Origin: Branchiostoma floridae
Taxonomy: Eukaryota; Chordata; Leptocardii; Amphioxiformes; Branchiostomatidae
Direction of reading: 5' to 3'
Assembly (NCBI RefSeq): GCF_000003815.2
Contig: NC_049995.1
Coordinates: 10,375,768-10,439,767 of the forward strand
DNA length: 64,000 nucleotides
The translations under genes and the position numbers were made by a program. Below, in pieces: positions 34,005 through 46,518 of the stretch (positions are counted from its first letter, which is position 1; each line of letters starts with the position of its first letter). A model generated the notes under the pieces. It was not told the origin of the DNA. It did no database searches and worked only from the letters and a program-made list of their open reading frames with translations.

Positions 34005-37000
34005 TCACTCAGACTTCTTGAAAATTCGTTTGCAGACGACTCCCTTGGGGGTGTTGAGGATCTGGAAAGAAAGAGAATCTTATGAGTGACAAGTCAGTAA
34101 TTAGCTGAGGTCCCTTGTATGGGGAGAGCCACACCCCATGAACGTTAAAGAACACCCACACGTGCGATGGTGCGGTGTGAGTGGATCAAAACTTACAGTC
34201 TTGTGTACGTTTTACGTACCATGCTTGCAGTCCTCACCCTAATGAGGTTAAGCACATACAAAGAAGAAGAAAGAGCTGTTTGACCATTTGAACTGCAAAT
34301 GTGCAAGGACCTTTGACCTTGTGCATGTTTAGTTCAAACCAAGAATTAGCCTATGTATAGTAGTGTGGACTCATTCCTCAGCTAACCCACATCTATCACA
34401 CCGTAGTAATCCCTCAGTATTAAAGACATCTGGAGCCACATAGTTCAAGTTTCTGAACCTTTATTCAGCCTGTCAACAAGAATCAGCCTATAATTTGCTA
34501 AAAATTGACATTAAAGCTGCCATGTTGGATGGTTAAAATCGGTTCAAAGCACCAGGTTCTGCAGTTACACTGTGCAACCATACATTTGTACTTTCTCTGG
34601 CACATGTTAGTTTCAAACTCGGGTGGTGCAGCAAGCTATTTAGTGTCAAAGTGGAGACAGCAAGTGTCGAGCAACCAGCCTACCACTGTGTGCACCAAGG
34701 GTCAATGTTAATACTGCAACACCTCCTCATGCAGGTGCAGCATAACCTGAATGGAAGATGCCTTCATCATGAAATCTAATGGAAATTTTGCAGCTTTAAT
34801 CATATATAAAAATTAAAATAGAAGACGACAACCAGTTCTTTATTTGATATTGCTAATGCCATGTCCCATTCTATTATTACAATCTATGAAAAACCTCAGA
34901 ATACGTAAGCAATTGTCTGAGTCAACATCTCTTTCAAATCAGAATTTGGTTCCTTGGAGCTATCACAATGGGACTTGGTAAGATGTTTCTTTTGATAGGT
35001 GAATTCTAGGGTTCAAATAACTCACCATCATCAGTTCACCTCCCTCAACATGGCGGGTAGTGACGATCTCTCCGTTCGCGCCGTTCTCTTTCAAAACAAG
35101 CTTACCGTCCTCCCAATTAGCTATGGCCTGGATGGAAAAGAAGAACAGAAAAGGAAAAAGAACAACGGTTGCTTAAACATATATCTCACTGAGTTAGTAA
35201 GTATGTTGATTTAAGAACAAATAAACAACAGACAGAATATTGAGAGTCTTTGTTATATCTCAATAACATTGTGTTTTTTGTGAATTTTTTGTTCAATTCA
35301 ATTTTCTTTAGTTTCTGTGTTTTTTGATGCCTTCCAATAGGAGTTTGGACTGGGCCAAGTCTGCAGCATCAACTTTGGACCCAGGCCAAACCATCCTTTA
35401 TCTTCCTAGTGTCCAATTACACCATTTTTTTGCCTCACATCCTACAAGTCTCTACTAGTAGGAAAAAACTTTGGCACACCCTCCAAGACAAACAAAAACA
35501 ATACTTCCATTTTCATCAAGACAGTAAATAAAAATAACTTTACAAGCTATATCTGGTATCTGCATGAATTTCAACTTAGGTTATATAAATAAGTATCGTC
35601 ATATAGCCATGCGCCGCGGACCAATCAGACGGCCCCGTTCCACGTTGGTTATGACGCCGTAACATATAGCTTCCGGCCAGGCCGGTGTGTTCACTCCTTC
35701 TGATTGGTCAGAATGAATCAACACCGGCACCGTTATCAATTTGCATCGACACCAGCACCAGTGTAGATGCAAATCGACACCGGTGCCAGTGTGGATTCAT
35801 TCTGACCAATAAGAATGAGCATTATACAAACAAAAAAGTAAGTGATATACAGATATTGGCCAATCAAAAGGAGCGAAACATATGCCACAGCAGAGGGAAT
35901 AAGTACAGATTGCTAGAGGGGTATGGCTCCTTCTGTTAACATTGATAATGAGTTTTGTTGTTCTGAAAAGCCAAAGACTGCAATGTTTTGAATATTTTCT
36001 GTGGAAATTTTGGTTTCAAAATGCAATCTGTAATCTTCTTACAAATGTATGTACCAAAGAACAAATGTGAATTTTCAGAAATTCGACAACGGAATTCACA
36101 CATATAGTACCAAGGAATCTATGCATCATACAGGTGTTTGCGAGTTTGGGTAGGCTATATGATAATAACGTTAATGACCCGCCTGTTCCTCGGTGTACAT
36201 GGTGTCATAACGCCTGGTCCTTTGCTATAACCACCTCAAGGCGTTATGACACCATATCCACCTCGGGCGGGTCATTAACCCTTAATTATTCTCCACATCT
36301 GCTTAGACATAGGTGACCTCTGACCTTGCTTTTGTTTTTAGCCCACTCGGATTCAAACTCAGTTCCAATGGTGAACTTCATGATGTTGGTTGACATGATG
36401 GAACTGATCTTTATCTCTATCTGGTCCCCGTTGATGATGATTTCCTGAGTCGGACTAGACTTTGCTGCGGCCTTACGGGCTATCCATGGAGCACCTGTAG
36501 CAAAGGAAAAAAAAATCTTTTATTGTCAGGCTTCAGTCCAAATTTCTTGGTGAGGGTCAGCATGGGGGGTCTCGACAACGATTTGTGCTGAATTCAGAGG
36601 AGCCCCCTACGTATTACGCTAAATCAAGAAAGGCAATTACGCTAAATTTGGTCGCCTCGCTACGAATTACGCAGATAAGACGGTTTTCCCTACGAATTAC
36701 GGGAAATATTACAAGCTGCCTACGCCTTTCGTAAAAGAGCATGCAGACCCTCCTTGGTGAGTCACAGTAAGTCAGACTTAATTGTAGGAGGGTCTGGGGG
36801 CATCCACCTTCCATGGTTTTTGAGAATTCTAAGTTAAAATCATGGTGCATTCTAAGGTATACTGAGGGGCAAAAATACTGTGAAACTGAGGTCACAGTGG
36901 AAGACTCCTGTGTGACCACAAATGACCTCATGGCATCCCTGGTAAATCAGAATTTCATGCTTGTCAGAGGATCTGCTCCCCAGTGTAAGGTCGTCTAGTG

Positions 37001-38433
37001 CGTCCAATTTCTTGTTATTCTTATAAGAATTTTAAGCTCGTCCAGATGACGCCATGACGCATGCCTGGATAAAAGCTTATGTATTGTTGTCTTATAATTT
37101 TGGAAAATGAATAAATTATCATTTTAAAAGAAAGATTTGAAACAAAAGGTATCAGAGCCATATGTTGGTTGACATAATTTACATAATCAATGAGCGATTT
37201 CTATAAGTTGATAGTGGTAAATGACAGGAATTTCATATTTGCAACATCAGGAAGCTACATAAAGGTATAGGTGAACCTTTTCAGACATAGATGATACTAC
37301 TAACCATCATGGCCTCATTTACATATGTACATAATTAATGAAGATATGCTACATTGTCCTTTTTTGCTGAAACCTCCTTTACAGGAATAATTTATGCACA
37401 TTAGTACTCATTTGCATGATCAATGAGAAACTTCATAATACGTCAGTCAAAAAGTTTAACATCATTTGGCAAAGTTATGAGGTCGTGGAACTCTAGTCTT
37501 CTCAAGGACGTTATACAGTTACTTCCTTAAGTTTTCTATAACTTAGAAAGCTCAATAGAAGGGCCATATTTACCAATTAGTTATCCGATACATTTAATAT
37601 AAAAGATAATTCATAGGGAAAGAGTCTGTTGACATTTCTTGATATCTTCCTTGATGATACACAATGGTTTGTCCCCCAATTAAGGCTGTCCTTGGATCCC
37701 CCTCTTGATAACGTCCTTAATGATCACAACGGTTTGTCCCCCCAAGGACGTTCACGGTCCCCCGATTTTTTTTGCCCTAGCGGTCAGTGACCTCTAAGTG
37801 AAGGCCATGACGGCATAGGCAGCTGCAAGCATGCAAAAATAACGTCATGCTAAAAAAGCGTACCATACCAATAACCAATTCATATGGTCCCAATTGTATC
37901 CGTTATTCCACCTAGCTAATATGTTGTGTAAAGAAGTGAAGTCTTGCAGATCATCAAGTATAACACAAAATTGTTACATCACTTTGTGGAACACCTTTCC
38001 CACATGTTAAAGACTTCGAGCATAATTTGCAAGTCAGTAGATTTATACAGCCTTTTTTTCAGACCAAAGTACCTCTACAGTCTTTGTTCTGACAGCTTTT
38101 CAGATAAGTACATGTCATAAGTCACTTATTTAGAATCATAATGACCACGCCCCCAAATGTTTAAATGGTCCCCTTTTCAATAGCCTTCTTTCTAATTTGA
38201 AAGTATAAGCTCAACTTCTAATTCTACTTGAACCCGGTAATATTGCATTACGTAATGCCTTTGTGAATGAACCTTGGTCAGACTGTAACAAAGTTCAGAA
38301 AGAGAACACTCGTGACCTGAAAGATAAACTTGGTGAGCTCAAACTGAAAGATCTTACCCATTTCTTCGAGGAACTCTTCAAAATTCTCGCTGCGATCCAG
38401 CTTCCACTTGCCCGCGATGCTGTCGTCTGCCAT
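34005..38433 (-). CDS. FABP-type intracellular lipid-binding protein, gene 1
   Basis: Small cytosolic beta-barrel carrier of fatty acids or similar ligands. Exons in transcript order: 38358-38433, 36325-36494, 35026-35127, 34005-34061; 134 aa, the canonical FABP size, with the family's conserved intron positions. It starts MADDSIAGKWKL and continues ENFEEFLEEMG, the helix-turn-helix lid. Arg107 (TTRHV) and Arg128 in VCKRIFKK match the ligand-carboxylate arginines, while the usual C-terminal tyrosine is Phe130. The C-terminus KRIFKK resembles liver/ileal FABPs (KRISKR), so FABP1/6-like is my best guess. It is first of five same-strand paralogues. A DR1-like motif lies 130 bp upstream of the ATG. 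Confidence 0.9.
34100..34270. repeat. Dispersed repeat segment in FABP 1 intron 3
   Basis: Contains GAACGTTAAAGAACACCCAC and GCGATGGTGCGGTGTGAGTG. The inverse of the second word occurs at about 56445-56460, so both belong to one dispersed family. Class unknown. Confidence 0.45.
35696..35815. repeat. Near-perfect inverted repeat, about 57-bp arms
   Basis: TTCTGATTGGTCAGAATGAA pairs with TTCATTCTGACCAATAAGAA, and CACCGGCACCG plus TTTGCATCGACACC pair with the other arm with almost no loop. It would form a long hairpin. Likely a small palindromic transposon, in intron 2 of FABP gene 1. Confidence 0.75.
36175..36274. mobile_element. 100-bp palindromic element flanked by TTAA
   Basis: TGACCCGCC plus TGGTGTCATAACGCC on the left, and their inverses GGCGTTATGACACCA and GGCGGGTCA on the right. 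TTAA is at 36171-36174 and 36275-36278. A related half-element is at about 4262-4320. Confidence 0.75.
36757..37070. repeat. Dispersed repeat, about 300 bp (family R1), copy 2
   Basis: Near full-length match to 23944-24250 in the same orientation. Located in intron 1 of FABP gene 1. Confidence 0.75.
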
Positions 38434-38562
38434 GCCTGTCAATCACAGCTACCGATCTGTCGTATGAATGTCGTGAGAAGTTCGTGGCCAACTGCTCCCG
38501 TGCGTGCTACAGTAGCCTGGTCGTACGAGCGAGTTCAACTGTTGCACGGCGACCCCAAAATG

Positions 38563-38578
38563 TGACCTTTGCACTTTG
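38563..38578 (-). promoter_or_regulatory. DR1-like nuclear-receptor motif upstream of FABP gene 1
   Basis: TGACCTTTGCACTTTG on the plus strand reads AGTGCAAAGGTCA plus flank in gene orientation, a DR1 with one perfect AGGTCA half-site. It resembles known HNF4/PPAR sites. It starts 130 bp before the ATG. Confidence 0.55.
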
Positions 38579-38599
38579 CCCGGGCGTGGTTTACAAGCT

Positions 38600-39903
38600 G
38601 ACGTACGCTCACATTGTGCAATGCTGCAAAACGCGAAAGCTGTCCATCCCGACTTGTACATATAGAGTTATGCGACCTCATTCCTTTGCCAAACGATGTT
38701 CACGAGACGTATCGATCATAAATGCTTTCATTGATTATGCTAATAAGGTGCACATTTGCATACAATGTATCAGTTAATCATCTTCTCTCTTGTCCAATCT
38801 ACACCCAAATAACAGAAGTTGTAAAAAGTAGGAACGTTTGTGCTTAACAAAGAAGGCTAACATTTTCTCTTCAATTATTCAAATGGTACTCTTATTTGCA
38901 TAATTTATGTTCAACGATGTTCACAGTTGGAAACCTAATTATAAATTCCAAATGTTGCAAATATCCCTGTCATTTGCCGTCTTTTATTTTGCCTGGCGAA
39001 CAAAAGGCTAAGAAAACGTGACATACAGTGAAAACAAAGTTCGTCAAAAAGGCCTAAAAATGCGTCAAACAAAGGGGGGGGGGGGGGGGGCTTACCCTCT
39101 GCTTTAAGAGGGGATCAGGAAACCAAAAAAACTGGTTCTAAAAAGGAACACGAAAATCAGCGAAGCAGATAAGCGGTTCATCGGAACGCAGCCGAGTGCA
39201 CCCGAAAATTTGCGATCGCTGGTATGCAACCTGTAAGATCCTGTAACTTGTAAGGTGTCTTATTTCCTGGTCCTTTTTTTCAGTGGTTTAATGCTCGCGG
39301 TTTTTCCGACAACCTATTCACCGCGAACTTTAACGGACAGCTGAAATATTTTTCTGTATTCTGTCCGCCTACGCTCATTGTGGAATATGAGCCACGCATT
39401 TTGGAAACAACCGCAAACACTCCCCTACCTCGAAATTAAATCCCATGAACTTTATTGCTTTTGAAAATACATATCTAACTATCAAGTTAATAAAATAAAA
39501 TCAATCAGGCGATCACCTTGCCTGCATGTAAAATAAGGTTTATTTAGATTTTTGGTGGTGCCTCAGAGGCGAGGCTATAAATACCAAAATGTTATGATGT
39601 ATTATGATACGGCAACTGAGGTACTGTAAAATATCAAAGACTGCAACCGAGCAGCAACTACATTGTTAAGTAGAGATTTTTCATCGCCTATTTCCTACTT
39701 TGAGTATACTAAGATTATTTCGAATTCTCCCTCAGAGTAAACATATGTTTTGATTAAGATGCAGCAAAAATTATTTTGAATAGTTTTAGATTATATGATA
39801 TATAATATTATATTAGCTACATAGGGTCTATTGCAATTGACTCAATGATATTGTTGGTAAATTTGTCGGCTACACTGCCACCATGTAGTGCAGATAAAAC
39901 CCT
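38600..39903. other. Spacer between FABP genes 1 and 2
   Basis: A run of about 19 G at 39073-39091 is the most conspicuous feature. A decayed copy of the TTCGCGG palindromic element lies at about 39245-39470. TTTATT at 39451-39456 and near 39540 are possible minus-strand polyadenylation signals for gene 2. No gene seen. Confidence 0.45.
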
Positions 39904-40043
39904 TCATTTTTTCTTGAAAACGCGTTTGCAGACGAGTCCCTTTGGTGACGTGATTACCTGAAATGATGTATGAAGAAAATATTGTCATTCAAAATTCAAC
40001 AGGGAATTCAGCTTATGTATAGTCAGTAGCGGTGTTTGTTTTC

Positions 40044-40116
<73 letters not shown>

Positions 40117-40224
40117 ACATACACACTGACACACACACACACACACAGACTGACACACACACACACACAGACTGACACACACACGCGCTAACACACACAC
40201 ACACACTGACACACACACACACAC

Positions 40225-40265
<41 letters not shown>

Positions 40266-42788
40266 GAACCGTTTGAACTACTTACCATCTGCAGCATGCC
40301 ATCCTCGTCCACGTAGCGGCTCGTGGTGGACTTTCCCCTGGCTCCAGTTTCCGTCATCACAAGTTTGCCGTCCTCCCATCGCGCCATAGCCTGTAGAGAA
40401 GCTTAACGTAATTATTCTCTTCGCCAAGAAGAGTATGTTATTGTCGACTTGGGTCTGTATGTAGGTCAACAGCATATAACTCGAGAAATTGTGGATGGAA
40501 CTTTGTGATTTTTGGTAGGTGTGTAGCGGTTGTCAAAAGGAATCCCAAGTTCGAAAACGGTTTACCTGGCGTTTTCCTACGGTACTGCAGCGAGCTTGGT
40601 ATGTTTTTGGGGTTTGTTTTGGACAGCATAAATCAAAATGCAGCTGGGCGAATTTCATGATACTTTGTAGGCGTGTAGCGGTTTTGGAGAGGAAGGTCAA
40701 GTGCGAAAATGGTTTATCTAGCTCTTACCTACGGTGCTGTTGCGGGATTTGTATGTAAGTGCGTTTGTCTGTATGCAAGATAACGCAAGAACCCTTCAAT
40801 AGATCCTGATGATATTTGGTAGGTGGGTAGGGGTCAAGAAAACGAAGGTCAAGTTCGATAATGGGCCCCCTAGTGGCTGCCTGAGGTACTGCAGCAAAAC
40901 TTTTAATTTTGACACTTCGTGTTCTGGACATGCCGTGGTCATGATTTTTAAATGGTAGATAGCCCTTGGGGCAGAGAGTAAGTGCTGTGAGTTTGGACCC
41001 CCTAGCGGCTTTTCGGGAACTGCAGGCACCGATTTCCTTTCAAACTTTGGACGAGAATAACTCAAGAACGTGTTAACGGATCATCAGGATTTTTGGTATG
41101 TAGATAGAATGAGTGATGACTTACACAATGTAATACTAATTATGCAAATCAGCAGACAATTTGCATAATTAATGAGGAAAGTTCATAAATCCATGCCAAC
41201 AGCATATAACTCAAGAACCTGTGTATGGATGTTCATGATATTTGGTATTTGAGAAGCGTTTGCGGAAAGGAAGGTTGTATTCGAAAATAGTTGGCGTAGC
41301 ATTTGTCGTTAGGACGGTAGCGGGTCGAGTGTGTGCGTCCGTTTGTTTGTGGAATGCATAACTCGAGAAGCCTTGAAAGGATCCTGATAATATTTGATAA
41401 GTGGGTAGGGGTCAAGACAACGAAGGTGGAGTATTAAAGGGGTCCCCCTAGCGGCTTCCTAAGGTACTGCAGCAAAACTTCCATTTTCTACATCTTGTGT
41501 TCTGAGTATGCTGTGGTCGTAATTTTTGAGTGGTAGATAGCCTAAGTGATGACTTACATAATGTAATACTAATTATGCAAATCAACAGCTAATTTGAATA
41601 ATTAATGAGGAAAGTACAGAAATCCACTGGATTCCTAGTCTCTACCAGACTCCTATAGGTCGCTGGGAAAACCATAGAAATGGAACAAATAGAGAAGTAA
41701 GCCGGCCAGAAGAGTATGAGCCGGCTAGGGAACAGCTTGCGACCTACGGAGTCTGTGAGGAGTCGCTGACTTGAAACGATATAGAATTAATCCACCAATT
41801 ATTTGTACAAAGGAAGTAACTCAGCGCTGGAGATAATTTAAATCATAAATCGACCAGCGCCCAGTGGGGCGCGGCGGGCATGTGTATCAGGCGGGACGCG
41901 CCTGGGTGTGGAACAAAGGTCAAATCGGGATCGACAACAAAACAAAAATTGATTTTTTTGCCAAACAATGCTTTGGGCAGTGTTTTTTTGCTATATATAA
42001 ATATAATATTTCGTTTTTTTTGTAACGGTGTTCTTGGGAGAGGTTAAAGTTTAAGTTAATTTTGTGATCAACTGTAACATAGTAACAGGTTACGCCATGG
42101 GTACGTTCCTGTGCGGTCAACTGCACCAAACAGCGTGAAAATAGACTACATTTTTTCCTGTTGAGAGTGTGGCCAAACTTTACCTTTTAGTGCAGTTTGG
42201 AGGCAAAAAGGACTAATTTTGGAAGGCAATGGCCGACCCGTGGGTCACGGCAATTGCAAACGGTAAGCATTTATTTTCTTGCGGGTCCCCGTGGGAAGTC
42301 CGACGAAAACATCATTTTGTCGCAAGCTGTTGTAGCCAAAAACGTCCTTGCCAATGCGACGCACATGCTCTATTGACATCGCAGTACACAAACGACTTCA
42401 GAGAACAACAAATGCCACAGAAAAATACCACAACAGTCGGCAGAGGACCCTTATAACTTTGGCTTCCGTGACCACTGACACTTCCTGTCACAATGTGAAG
42501 ACCCGTCACGGGCGAGTCGGAAAGCAATAAAACTCCTCACAGACTCCGTAGGTCGCAAGCTGTTCCCTAGCCGGCTCATACTCTTCTGGCCGGCTTACTT
42601 CTCTATTTGTTCCATTTCTATGGTTTTCCCAGCGACCTATAGGAGTCTGGTAGAGACTCCTGGATTCCATGGTAGGACTTTCAAGCTTGTTTGCATTGTT
42701 TTTGGCTGAAAGGTACTTTAGATAATAATCTACATGGAAAGATGCATTTAATTGTAATCAGTGGCCAATTAACAGAAATAAACTGTTT

Positions 42789-42873
<85 letters not shown>

Positions 42874-45259
42874 TTTTGACCTATATCTATGGACACATCT
42901 GGTTCACAGATGTTTTGCTGCAGGTCAGCTTGTGAGCAGGGCTCTCTTACACTGGGGACAAAATCCATGACAAGCGTGAAATTTTGATTGACCAGGGATG
43001 CTACCACAGTACCAGGTCATCTGTGGTCACAGACTTGTTTTGGTAGCAATTGTGGGTTTGTGAGGAACACAGTTCATGCAGTCATTTGCTATTGGGGTAG
43101 GTACTATTTAGTAATATATGAATAAGACCTAATAAGTCTTTAATAAAGGCATGATTATTTGGCGAAGAGATGTGTTCGTCGAACTCTAGTTATATCATGC
43201 AATAGGAATAGGCATAGGTAAAGACTTAGGCCCGTGTCGGGCAGTTTACGGGCTATGGCACTTTCCAGAACACGTCCTAATCAACTGTAGAATGAGAATA
43301 AACCTGTATATCGCAAAAAAATTAGAAAATCGATTCTAGAAGAAATTTAACATAAAAATGGTATCAAATGTGAAAGAAGAAACTTCGTATTAAGCATGCA
43401 TGTCTTAGTCATTTGTCAAACCTGGCCACTTTGATTTTATATGTTTACTCCCACGCTTGCATAGTTATGGTGTTCTTAAATCAAAATAGTTTTAACACCG
43501 GCCCATACATTGTACACAAAATGTAACTCCCAATATCTGCTTGGATATGAAATGACCCCTGACCTTGTTCTTTTGTCCCGACCACTCAGTTTCGAACTCC
43601 TGACCGATGGTGAAGTTAATCTCTCTTGTCATCAACATTGAGATGAACTTGATGGTGACATGGTCCCCGTTGATAACGATCTCCTGAGTCGGATGACTTT
43701 TACCTACAGCCTTCCTGGCCAAATACGGAGCACCTGTTGCACAATAAACATAGTGATATGACCCAAATATTGCTAACAATATATGACAAGCACTGCGATA
43801 TCCCAATTAGAAATTGGTCCCTGCCACGGTTATTTTGTCGTACTTTCGGGCATGACCCCAAAGTGACCGCATGGGATACCCTGCTGCGCTGCTTCCGGGA
43901 TAGATTTGAATACGGCCGGGCCCCGTGTTCATTTTAAGTAGATCTTAAAATCATCCCCGGATCCGGTAACGAATAGACGCCGGGACCTATCCATAGAGTA
44001 CACCGATGGGTGAGCGTACCTGTGTCTACCCACACACCACCCCCTTATCCGGCATTCCACCCGGTCAACTTTTGTGGCTTTGGATCCCGACCGGGGCTGC
44101 ATCCCTGATGGGCACCGGTGCAATTGGGACAGTAGCCTATGTTAGTACGGCTAACGACTTGACTTAATTGAGTAGGTGTAGCCATGAGCCTTTTCTACCA
44201 CAACGACATTGGACCCGCGCCACACGAAACAGACTTCCAACTCTGCAAGTTTCCTATGACACCGTATTTTTAATGAGGGGTCACACTGGGTCCATTTTTT
44301 TTGGCGAGGCGCTTATTCTGTGTGGTACGGTATGACGGACAATTCGGGGCTCATTTTCAGTAGCTGATGATTTGGACAGCAAACACCATTTTGTTTTTGT
44401 AACGTGGAAGTTATAACAACAATTATTATCATCCTACATCGTCTTACTCATTATACAACAATGCGTGGGAAACTTGTTCTTGCGTAATTTGTGGAGTGGC
44501 CTTTAGTGTGTAAATGATACCGCTAAATTTAGCTGTATTTCACATAGACACAGAGTTGTTGTTTTTTGTTACCGAAAAAACCACGCGTTTCGCATATTCT
44601 TACATTGGCAAGGACGTTTTCAACTTTGGGTTGCTAATTTGTTTAGGTGCCAGCAATACATTTTGAAACATGTACTTCTTGTTCGGAGACTAGTAATGTT
44701 TCGGGATGATAATACATTATTTGTAGATCAGCAAAGACATGTACTGCATGCATCCAAACATGCTAAGAAAACAAATGTGGGGATATTTTGCTCGTGCCCC
44801 TGTAGCTCAACTGGTAGCAGCCCTACAATTTGAGCTTCTATAGCTATTTGCAACAGTAACTTTGAGACCGCGGTTCAAAGCATTGTTTGGGCATCTCGGT
44901 TGGGACTACAGTGTCTTTCGATAGGGCGATAGATTCAATCACTATTCATATTCATCCTACTATAATAACTACTTTGCGCTATTTTCTGAAGCCTCACTGT
45001 CTTAAGAATCGTTTTTTTTTTTATTTCTTCAAAAAAGACGCATAAATTGTTTCAACATTGCATGCACGAGACAAACAATATAATTAATCTCAGTTATCGA
45101 GAATTTTCAATTTTTTAAGTGTTATCATTGATGTTTCGACGATGACTCAGGATAGTAATCTTTTCAAAAGTAATAAGTCTTACCCATTTCTTCGAGAAAC
45201 TCTTCAAAACCTTCGTTGTGATGCAACTTCCACTTGCCAGCTATGTTGTTGCCTGCCAT
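39904..45259 (-). CDS. FABP-type intracellular lipid-binding protein, gene 2
   Basis: Closest sister of gene 1. Exons in transcript order: 45184-45259, 43564-43733, 40286-40390, 39904-39957; 134 aa. Exons 1 and 2 have exactly the same lengths as in gene 1, exon 3 has one more codon and exon 4 one fewer. Motifs: AGKWKL, FEEFLEEMG, PTQEI, TIGQEFETEW, RWEDGKLV, SRYVDEDG and VCKRVFKKK. Arg107 and Arg129 are in place, with Phe131 where many FABPs have Tyr. The introns hold a long CA microsatellite, an eight-unit minisatellite and a 1-kb transposon. A TAACCTTTGCACTTTG motif is 114 bp upstream of the ATG. Confidence 0.9.
40046..40262. repeat. (CA)n microsatellite, about 215 bp
   Basis: Long CA tract with interruptions (CAGACTGACA, CGCGCTAACA). 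Its edge lies about 24 bp inside intron 3 of FABP gene 2, close to the exon 3 donor. The Cys/Val-rich open frames across it are artefacts. Confidence 0.97.
40430..41620. repeat. Minisatellite, about 140-bp unit, about eight copies
   Basis: Each degenerate unit has CATAACTCGAGAA, GGATCCTGATGATATTTGGT, AGGTGGGTAGGGGTCAAG and GGTACTGCAGCAAAACTT words. The array ends a few bases before the transposon at 41636. It fills much of intron 2 of FABP gene 2. Confidence 0.8.
41636..42659. mobile_element. 1,024-bp element with 128-bp inverted ends and 9-bp duplication
   Basis: Inverted repeats at 41636-41763 and 42532-42659 appear identical apart from the outermost base (ends AGTCTCTACCAGACTCC). CTGGATTCC is duplicated at 41627-41635 and 42660-42668. 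Long termini plus a 9-bp duplication fit a Mutator-like element. The interior has no transposase, so it depends on a partner. Confidence 0.88.
42791..42871. repeat. (TATC)n(TA)n microsatellite
   Basis: About 11 TATC units run into about 17 TA units, in intron 2 of FABP gene 2. Confidence 0.97.
42940..43035. repeat. Fragment of dispersed family R1, inverse orientation
   Basis: TTACACTGGGGACAAAATCC, TTTTGATTGACCAGGGATGC and AGGTCATCTGTGGTCACA match the inverse of 24060-24170 and 36890-36990. Confidence 0.6.
44799..44965 (+). repeat. tRNA-derived SINE, uninterrupted copy
   Basis: Starts CCCTGTAGCTCAACTGGTAG, has a box-B-like CGGTTCAAAGC, and continues GGGCATCTCGGTTGGGACTA and GATAGGGCGATAG. 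It is the intact counterpart of the repeat split at 30578/32921. Located in intron 1 of FABP gene 2. Confidence 0.6.
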
Positions 45260-45372
45260 GTTTGTCGTTTTTCAGTGCTAATCAATTAATGTCCTCACAA
45301 GATGTGCCCAATATCACACGACAGCTTCCTTCAGAAAGACCTAACCGACTGACCAAGTTCTCACGACCCGTG

Positions 45373-45388
45373 TAACCTTTGCACTTTG
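45373..45388 (-). promoter_or_regulatory. DR1-like motif upstream of FABP gene 2
   Basis: TAACCTTTGCACTTTG, one base different from the gene 1 motif, 114 bp before the ATG. A CRE-like TCACGTCA and an inverted CCAAT box (TTGATTGGCTG) lie further up at 45806-45836. Confidence 0.5.
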
Positions 45389-45389
45389 A

Positions 45390-46518
45390 CATGTTGAAGA
45401 GTGCGTCTGTGTGTGTGTGTGGGGGGCAAGGTCACTCATCTACACAGGTGCAGGGATTCATTTTTAGTCTCGCCTTTTTGAAAAAAAAAAGTAGTTTTTT
45501 TTTGGAAGTGCTGGCATTTTTGTCCGGAATGTTGCAAAAGAATGCTGTTTGAATGAAGTCACTTGTAGTCCAACGGGGTCAAAGGTCAAATATATTTGTT
45601 TATATGCTACGTGTGGTATGTTGTGCCGTATAAAATATCTATATGATATGCGATATGTTATATGCTTTTAGAAGTTGGACTATTTTATGTCAATGTTAGT
45701 TTTTAATGGGAAAAACTTCAGGTAGGTGGCTTTTTATTTTCTTTCCATTATAATTCCCACATCTTAGGATATGACGGGCTATGGACTGTTCTCTGCCCTG
45801 TTTCGTCACGTCACAGCAACCATGTTGATTGGCTGATAGGTTGAAACGACGGATCCCATCGCATGCTGGGACAATCAGGGGTCACTCCTATGGGTAGCTA
45901 GATGTTCGCATTTACAAATTACATTTGAATGATGAGAATATCACATTTATTACCCAAGAATTTGATAAGGGAAAACATATGACAACTTGAATTAAATCCC
46001 AAAAAAATTCGAAAATTAGCTTAACCGCCGAGAGTAGATGTACTGTGGAAAAAGAACTTACACAGAGTTTGTAAGAATTTTTATCAATATGATATATTTC
46101 TAACACATATATGTTCAGTTTCTGAACGGTCCTATATTCACAATGCTAAGTTAAAATGTTAGTGCATTGGTCCGTCATTTCAAATAAACACTTTCCCTCA
46201 AATTCAATCAATGAATAGTGTATCGATAGTAACACTCGCCTGGAACTTATAAGTAATATTAGTTACGTTAATTACAGTACTGATCATTTTTATTTCCTGT
46301 ATACATGCAATTTGCCTTTTTGCAAGAAAGTTATTATTATCATTATTATCATAAACAATTCTTAGTGGACTGTAGAAGAGTCGATAGAAGAGAAGAAGTT
46401 TTATGAGAATTTATAAAAGCTTCGTTTCATAAATCGAAGCAACAAATCAGTATCGAAATCAGAACAGTTCATGGACAGCTTAGTTGTTGTCGCGCCTCCT
46501 AGTGGTAGTACACCATCA
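45390..46518. other. Spacer between FABP genes 2 and 3
   Basis: Contains the CRE/CCAAT block at 45806-45836. No coding exon seen in the AT-rich remainder. A TTTATT near 46288 could be the minus-strand poly(A) signal of gene 3. Confidence 0.4.

Noticed and set aside
40013-40387. Cys/Val-rich ORF
   Set aside because: Translation of a CA microsatellite joined to the real FABP gene 2 exon 3.
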